Source: a virus. Taken from it: a stretch of DNA of 39,188 nucleotides. Of this stretch, positions 35,643 to 39,188 are shown one piece after another. The DNA lies in IMG/VR virus record IMGVR_UViG_3300011009_000006, positions 1-39,188 of that record; one strand, given 5' to 3'. Position 1 is the first letter of the stretch. Every line of letters begins with the position of its first letter. The notes beneath the pieces are model-generated. The model had not been told where the DNA came from. It worked only from the letters and a program-made list of their open reading frames with translations, and ran no database searches. A program made the position numbers and the translations under genes.

Positions 35643-36719
35643 ATGCTAATTGAAAAACTAAATAAATACATAGCGGAAGGCTGGGTAATGAAACAAGTTC
35701 ACCCAACACTTCCTCTTGCTATTTATAACTATACTCAAGCAACTCAATACGAATCACACTGGGACGAAATCACTTTAATATGTAGAGGCCTTATCTTAAC
35801 TGATGAAGGTGATATAATTGCTAAACCGTTTGGCAAGTTTTTTAATTATGAAGAACTTGCGCAAAAGAATATCATTCCTTGGTTTGAGTCTGAAAAAGTA
35901 ACTATCCAAGATAAGATGGACGGATCTTTAGGGATCTTGTTTAACTATGCTGGGAATTGGGTTATGGCAACTCGTGGATCTTTTACTTCTGACCAAGCAA
36001 TTAAAGGATTAGAAATTGTAAAAGAAAACTGCGACTTAAATAGGTTTGACATTAATCTTGTTTATGTGGGTGAAATCATTTACCCAGAAAACAGAATTGT
36101 GGTTGACTACGGGTTTAATGAAATATTCGTATTCTTAAGTATCTTTAATAAAGAGGAAGAACTTGAGTGGGAAGTTGCAAAGAAAGTTTTATATTCTCAC
36201 AACGTAGATAACAAATACATTGTAAAATCTGAAGTTCATAAACCAATAGGGCATTCATTATATGAATTACTTAAAGCTAAGAATACTGAAAATGAAGAAG
36301 GATATGTTTTAAGATTTTCTCCATCTAACTTTAGAACCAAAATTAAGTTTACAGATTATGTTGCTTTACACCGTATCTTGACTCAATGTTCTACATATGA
36401 TATCTATGAAAACCTGAAAACATTTGGGAAACTTCCAGAGGCTATGCTTGCTGACGTTCCTGATGAATTCTTTGACTGGGTTAAAGAAACTGAGTCTTCT
36501 ATCAGAAATGCATATGCTAAAATAGAAACCGAATATAAGTGGATCTTTAAAATTTTAATGCGAGCTGAAGGTATTGAAGATCGTGCTGTCTTTGCAGGTT
36601 TTGCAAAAAGATATAAATACTCCGGTATCTTATTCTGTATGTATTCTGACAAAGATTACTCAGATCATATTTGGAAACTGATTAAACCAGCTTACGGTAG
36701 ACCGTTTGCTAACAAATAA
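35643..36719 (+). CDS. RNA ligase, T4 Rnl1-like
   Basis: A 358-residue RNA ligase of the T4 RnlA type. Motifs: upstream CRGLIL (47-52) and AKPFGKFFNYEE (60-71), motif I QDKMDGS (89-95) with Lys91 as AMP acceptor, motif III TRGSF (110-114), VGEIIYPENRIVVDY (142-156), motif IV EEGYVLRF (218-225), motif V KIKFTDYVALH (233-243). The C-terminal 115 residues form a helical domain, as in Rnl1 where it recognises tRNA. T4 Rnl1 repairs tRNA cut by the host nuclease PrrC. The kinase at 30540 and 2H enzyme at 38078 could supply the end-healing steps. Confidence 0.92.
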   Translation: MLIEKLNKYIAEGWVMKQVHPTLPLAIYNYTQATQYESHWDEITLICRGLILTDEGDIIAKPFGKFFNYEELAQKNIIPWFESEKVTIQDKMDGSLGILFNYAGNWVMATRGSFTSDQAIKGLEIVKENCDLNRFDINLVYVGEIIYPENRIVVDYGFNEIFVFLSIFNKEEELEWEVAKKVLYSHNVDNKYIVKSEVHKPIGHSLYELLKAKNTENEEGYVLRFSPSNFRTKIKFTDYVALHRILTQCSTYDIYENLKTFGKLPEAMLADVPDEFFDWVKETESSIRNAYAKIETEYKWIFKILMRAEGIEDRAVFAGFAKRYKYSGILFCMYSDKDYSDHIWKLIKPAYGRPFANK

Positions 36720-36730
36720 AAAACAAAACT

Positions 36731-37366
36731 ATGGAACCAGAATTAGACATCTTTGACCAATGGGCTGAAGAAAGAAAAAAGAAATCTTGGATTGCCCGAA
36801 AACTAAACTATGTTTCATCTTGGTGGCATAACGATGGTATGTACTTACATACAACTATTAAGAGAGGAGTTAAAAGTGTTTGGTATTGGTTACCGATTAT
36901 TTGGAAAGACCGCCATTGGGATTCTCACTACATCTTTGAGATTATGAAACATAAGATATCAGCGCAGGCTGATTACATTGGTCGTAGAGATTTACATACT
37001 CGTGCTCAAGCTGATGCTCGTATCATGAGGCTGTGTGTTAAACTTATGGGATTAGTTCAAGATGAGTTTTATTCTGGAGAATATACTGACTACCACAAAA
37101 CTAAACACTGGTTTGAACCTGTCCCAGATAAGCCAAATTTATCATCATGGGAGAGTAAACTACTAGAAGAGAACTTTGATGACTACTTTAAAAAATATCC
37201 ACTAATCTATAAAAGAGTTTTAGCTGGTGAAGGAGTGTTTTCTAGAAAAGGCCGTGAAGAAGATAAACAAATTATTGCTATGAACATTGGACATATTAAC
37301 CATGATAGAGCAAGAAAACTTTTATTCAAATTAATGGAACAAAATATTGAGCGTTGGTGGGATTGA
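36731..37366 (+). CDS. Hypothetical phage protein
   Basis: A 211-residue Trp/His/Lys-rich protein (KRGVKSVWYWLPIIWKDRHW, FEIMKHKISAQADYIGR, DARIMRLCVKLMGLVQDEF). I believe related proteins recur in many large phages, with no known function. The pattern is mostly helical. Last gene of the Rnl1-like operon, 11 bases after the ligase; an RNA-binding role would fit but is not shown. Confidence 0.68.
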   Translation: MEPELDIFDQWAEERKKKSWIARKLNYVSSWWHNDGMYLHTTIKRGVKSVWYWLPIIWKDRHWDSHYIFEIMKHKISAQADYIGRRDLHTRAQADARIMRLCVKLMGLVQDEFYSGEYTDYHKTKHWFEPVPDKPNLSSWESKLLEENFDDYFKKYPLIYKRVLAGEGVFSRKGREEDKQIIAMNIGHINHDRARKLLFKLMEQNIERWWD

Positions 37367-37370
37367 TTAA

Positions 37371-37430
37371 AAGTTTAACAAAACTTTAACATTTAGAATT
37401 TGCTTTACATTAGTATTTTGATTAATTTTA
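37371..37430 (+). promoter_or_regulatory. Host-type promoter, class A
   Basis: AAGTTTAACA at 37371, second TTTAACA at 11-base period, -33 TTTG 37399-37402, 20-base spacer, -7 TAATTTTA 37423-37430, then ACTATCAAT. Drives the single gene at 37458. Confidence 0.78.
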
Positions 37431-37457
37431 ACTATCAATAAAAAACAATTATCCTAT

Positions 37458-38033
37458 ATGAAAACTATCACTACCAACCTTTACAAGTTCTCTGAATTAT
37501 CAAAAGAGGTTCAAGAAAAACTTTTAGAAAAGAATCGTTATTATGAAACACAACTTGACGATTGGCATGATCCTATAACTGAAGGCTTTACCGAAGATAT
37601 GGTTGAAGCTGGATTTGCTGAAATTGAAACTCAGTTCTCTGGTTTTTATTCACAAGGTGATGGCGCTTGCTTTACTGGAAGAGTTACTGACTTAAGGCTA
37701 TTTATGGAAAATTTTGAAAATCTTCCTCAAGAAGTTAGAGACTTTGATGGAGCAATGGAAATTGCAATCATAAAACGCGGTGAAACTTTTGCTTCACGTT
37801 ATTGCCACTCAAATACTATTGAAGCAAACATTGAAGTTTACGATATTCAAACACCTGACTTCATTCATGCATTTGAAACTACTATAACAGAATGGGCAAG
37901 AACTCAATCTGACAAATATTACAAAGCCTTAGAAAAATACTATGATGAAATAACTTCTGATGAAAGTGTTACAGAAGTTCTTGAAGAAAAAGGTGAAGTG
38001 TTTCTTAAAGACGGTTCTTACTACTCTGCATAA
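37458..38033 (+). CDS. Hypothetical phage protein with SQGDGACF motif
   Basis: A 191-residue acidic protein. It starts with YKFSELSKEVQEKLLEKNRY and contains FSGFYSQGDGACFTGRV at about 60-76, a pattern I have seen in uncharacterised proteins of many phages. The C-terminal half is helical (FETTITEWARTQSDKYYKAL). It is the only gene of its operon, so its expression is controlled separately. Function unknown. Confidence 0.68.
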   Translation: MKTITTNLYKFSELSKEVQEKLLEKNRYYETQLDDWHDPITEGFTEDMVEAGFAEIETQFSGFYSQGDGACFTGRVTDLRLFMENFENLPQEVRDFDGAMEIAIIKRGETFASRYCHSNTIEANIEVYDIQTPDFIHAFETTITEWARTQSDKYYKALEKYYDEITSDESVTEVLEEKGEVFLKDGSYYSA

Positions 38034-38046
38034 AACCATTCTACCC

Positions 38047-38075
38047 ATAGTGTATATAAAATCTAAATACACTAT
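38047..38075 (+). promoter_or_regulatory. Inverted repeat overlapping late-type motif GTATATAAA
   Basis: Perfect 9-base inverted repeat ATAGTGTAT / ATACACTAT (38047-38055, 38067-38075) with an 11-base loop. It ends 2 bases before the ATG at 38078 and overlaps GTATATAAA (38052-38060), which starts 26 bases before that ATG. It could be an operator, a terminator remnant or an RNA hairpin that hides the ribosome site. No host-type promoter is present in this gap. Confidence 0.5.
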
Positions 38076-38077
38076 AT

Positions 38078-38623
38078 ATGTTAAATTACAACGAGTTTAC
38101 TAACAGTAGTAAGTTAGAAGAAAAAAGCAATACATATGATTTTGGCTGTTCAATGGTTTACTTTGACTGTCCTGAGTTACAAAAGATTCAAGAACAGATT
38201 AATCCAGATGACCTATACACTGAAGACGGCGACCAATATGGAATAGAAGATGATCACCATGTAACATTACTTTACGGATTACATTCTGAAGAAATTGAAG
38301 AAGCTGATGTTATGCGCATAAGTGCAGGTCAAATTCCAGCTATTCGTTTAGCAGGTGCTTCTGCGTTTGAAAGCGAAAACTATGACGTACTAAAATTTGA
38401 CGCGGAATGTCCTAAGTTGCATGAAATCAATAAAGCACTTAGTGAATTACCTCATACTACAAATTTCCCGGATTATCATCCACACGCAACAGTTGCATAT
38501 CTTAAGAAAGGCAAAGCAGCTGATTACATTAAACAATTAGAAGACGTATCTTTTGAAGTTACACCTTCTAAGATTGTATATTCAAAACCCGACGGTTCTA
38601 AAACAGAACAACCACTTAACTAA
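38078..38623 (+). CDS. 2H phosphoesterase (LigT/Acb1-like superfamily)
   Basis: A 181-residue protein with the two H-x-T motifs that define 2H phosphoesterases: HVT at 61-63 (in DDHHVTLLYGL) and HAT at 136-138 (in YHPHATVAYLKKG). Such enzymes cut or open 2',3'-cyclic phosphates, 2'-5' bonds or cyclic oligonucleotides; the phage anti-CBASS protein Acb1 belongs here. The N-terminus MLNYNEFTNSSKLEE resembles the T4 capsid-targeting peptide (MKTYQEFIAEA type). It is preceded by a late-type motif, not a host-type promoter. RNA end healing and degradation of CBASS signals are the two best hypotheses. Confidence 0.87.
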   Translation: MLNYNEFTNSSKLEEKSNTYDFGCSMVYFDCPELQKIQEQINPDDLYTEDGDQYGIEDDHHVTLLYGLHSEEIEEADVMRISAGQIPAIRLAGASAFESENYDVLKFDAECPKLHEINKALSELPHTTNFPDYHPHATVAYLKKGKAADYIKQLEDVSFEVTPSKIVYSKPDGSKTEQPLN

Positions 38624-38629
38624 ACAAAA

Positions 38630-38857
38630 ATGGCTACATTAACAAAAGGAAGAATTATCGACGAAGGCACTAAGTGGCAGTCCGTTGAGTTTAAAGGAAA
38701 GTGGGAAACACTTGAAGTGTTTCATGCTGACAAAGAAGGTGACGTAGAGATCACTATGACAAATGGTGTTGACATATTTCTTACCTACTTAAATCAAGAA
38801 GATCTTAAATTATTAAGTGATCATATCTTAAAGAATTTAAAGCCGGTAAAAGTTTAA
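38630..38857 (+). CDS. Small hypothetical protein
   Basis: A 75-residue protein with a beta-rich first part (GRIIDEGTKWQSVEFKGKW) and helical end (NQEDLKLLSDHILKNL). It follows the 2H enzyme by 6 bases and probably shares its transcript. Its last codons overlap the class A promoter block that starts at 38850. No family recognised. Confidence 0.65.
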   Translation: MATLTKGRIIDEGTKWQSVEFKGKWETLEVFHADKEGDVEITMTNGVDIFLTYLNQEDLKLLSDHILKNLKPVKV

Positions 38858-38909
38858 CAAAAATTTAACATTTAGAATTTGCATTGCTTCTTATTATTGG
38901 TTAATTTTA
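38850..38909 (+). promoter_or_regulatory. Host-type promoter, class A
   Basis: AAGTTTAACA at 38850, second TTTAACA at 11-base period, -33 TTTG 38878-38881, 20-base spacer, -7 TAATTTTA 38902-38909, then ACTATCAAT. A TAAAGGA site at 38923-38929 precedes the next start. Confidence 0.78.
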
Positions 38910-38932
38910 ACTATCAATAAAATAAAGGAAAT

Positions 38933-39136
38933 ATGATTATAATATCTGACATCACTGAGAAATCCGAATTTAAAATCCAATCAGGAACAACATTCATTAT
39001 TCATGAAGTAACTAAGCATAGAACTTATACTGGTGTTTCATGTCATAACCCTGGTCAAAGAGAATGTTATTACCATAATGAAATTGCAGATCTTGTAAAT
39101 TTTCTAAATGAAAACAACGCAATTAAAATTAACTAA
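38933..39136 (+). CDS. Small hypothetical protein
   Basis: A 67-residue protein behind a class A promoter and a TAAAGGA site. Beta-rich middle (GTTFIIHEVTKHRTYTGVSC) and helical end (EIADLVNFLNENN). It precedes a gene starting 3 bases later. Function unknown. Confidence 0.65.
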   Translation: MIIISDITEKSEFKIQSGTTFIIHEVTKHRTYTGVSCHNPGQRECYYHNEIADLVNFLNENNAIKIN

Positions 39137-39139
39137 GAA

Positions 39140-39188
39140 ATGAAAACATTTAATGAAATCATTGAAGGAGCTCCTCATATCATCAAAA
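39140..39188 (+). CDS. Truncated gene with capsid-targeting-like N-terminus
   Basis: ATG at 39140, open to the end of the window. The visible protein is MKTFNEIIEGAPHIIK. It resembles the T4 capsid-targeting peptide (MKTYQEFIAEA), and IIE followed by G fits the T4 prohead protease cleavage rule (hydrophobic-x-Glu, then a small residue). The rest of the gene is outside the window, so no function can be given. Confidence 0.6.
   Translation, partial: MKTFNEIIEGAPHIIK

Overview
This window is a dense, AT-rich stretch of a large tailed-phage genome. Every gene I accept lies on the + strand, genes overlap or nearly touch, and no gene-free gap exceeds about 155 bases. The host is most likely a member of the Bacteroidota (Flavobacterium-like). 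Eleven intergenic sites carry the Bacteroidota-type promoter pair, -33 TTTG and -7 TAnnTTTG-like, and start codons are preceded by A-rich leaders rather than strong Shine-Dalgarno sites. A sliding-tail (myovirus-like) virion of the T4 general type is plausible but not proven: no terminase, portal or major capsid gene lies in the window.

Layout. 1-17 kb is the virion block. It holds the end of a tape-measure-like protein with a fourfold internal repeat, small coiled-coil and membrane proteins, a guanylate-kinase-like enzyme, an ECF-type sigma factor, putative structural proteins, two very large collagen-like tail fibres and a further fibre or adhesin. 17-18 kb holds a class I glutamine amidotransferase and two small genes. 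18-39 kb is a metabolic, repair and takeover block made of short operons: UV damage endonuclease (UvsE), an AAA+ ATPase, three small membrane proteins, a double-domain glycosyltransferase, two RNA ligases of different families, a polynucleotide-kinase-like P-loop enzyme, a 2H phosphoesterase, an orphan DnaA domain IV, a primase-like protein, a long thymidylate synthase with inserts, a YciA-type acyl-CoA thioesterase, a prohead-protease-like domain and many uncharacterised small proteins.

Regulation is the most striking part. The eleven host-type promoters almost all have an exactly 20-base spacer, and in ten of them an AAGTT-starting upstream block begins exactly 28 bases before the -33 element. 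The blocks come in two classes: class A has TTTAACA repeated at an 11-base period, class B has the near-palindrome AAGTTGTTAATAACTT. The single host-type promoter inside the virion block drives the sigma factor gene. Virion genes, and a few genes further right (the glycosyltransferase operon and the 2H phosphoesterase), are instead preceded by a GATATATAA/GTATATAA motif 24-29 bases before the start codon. My inference is that the sigma factor is made from a host-type promoter and then reads the TATATAA class.

The two ligases, the kinase-like enzyme and the 2H enzyme could form an RNA-repair or anti-defence set. The 2H enzyme and the truncated last gene start with peptides resembling the T4 capsid-targeting sequence, which raises the possibility that they are packaged in the head.
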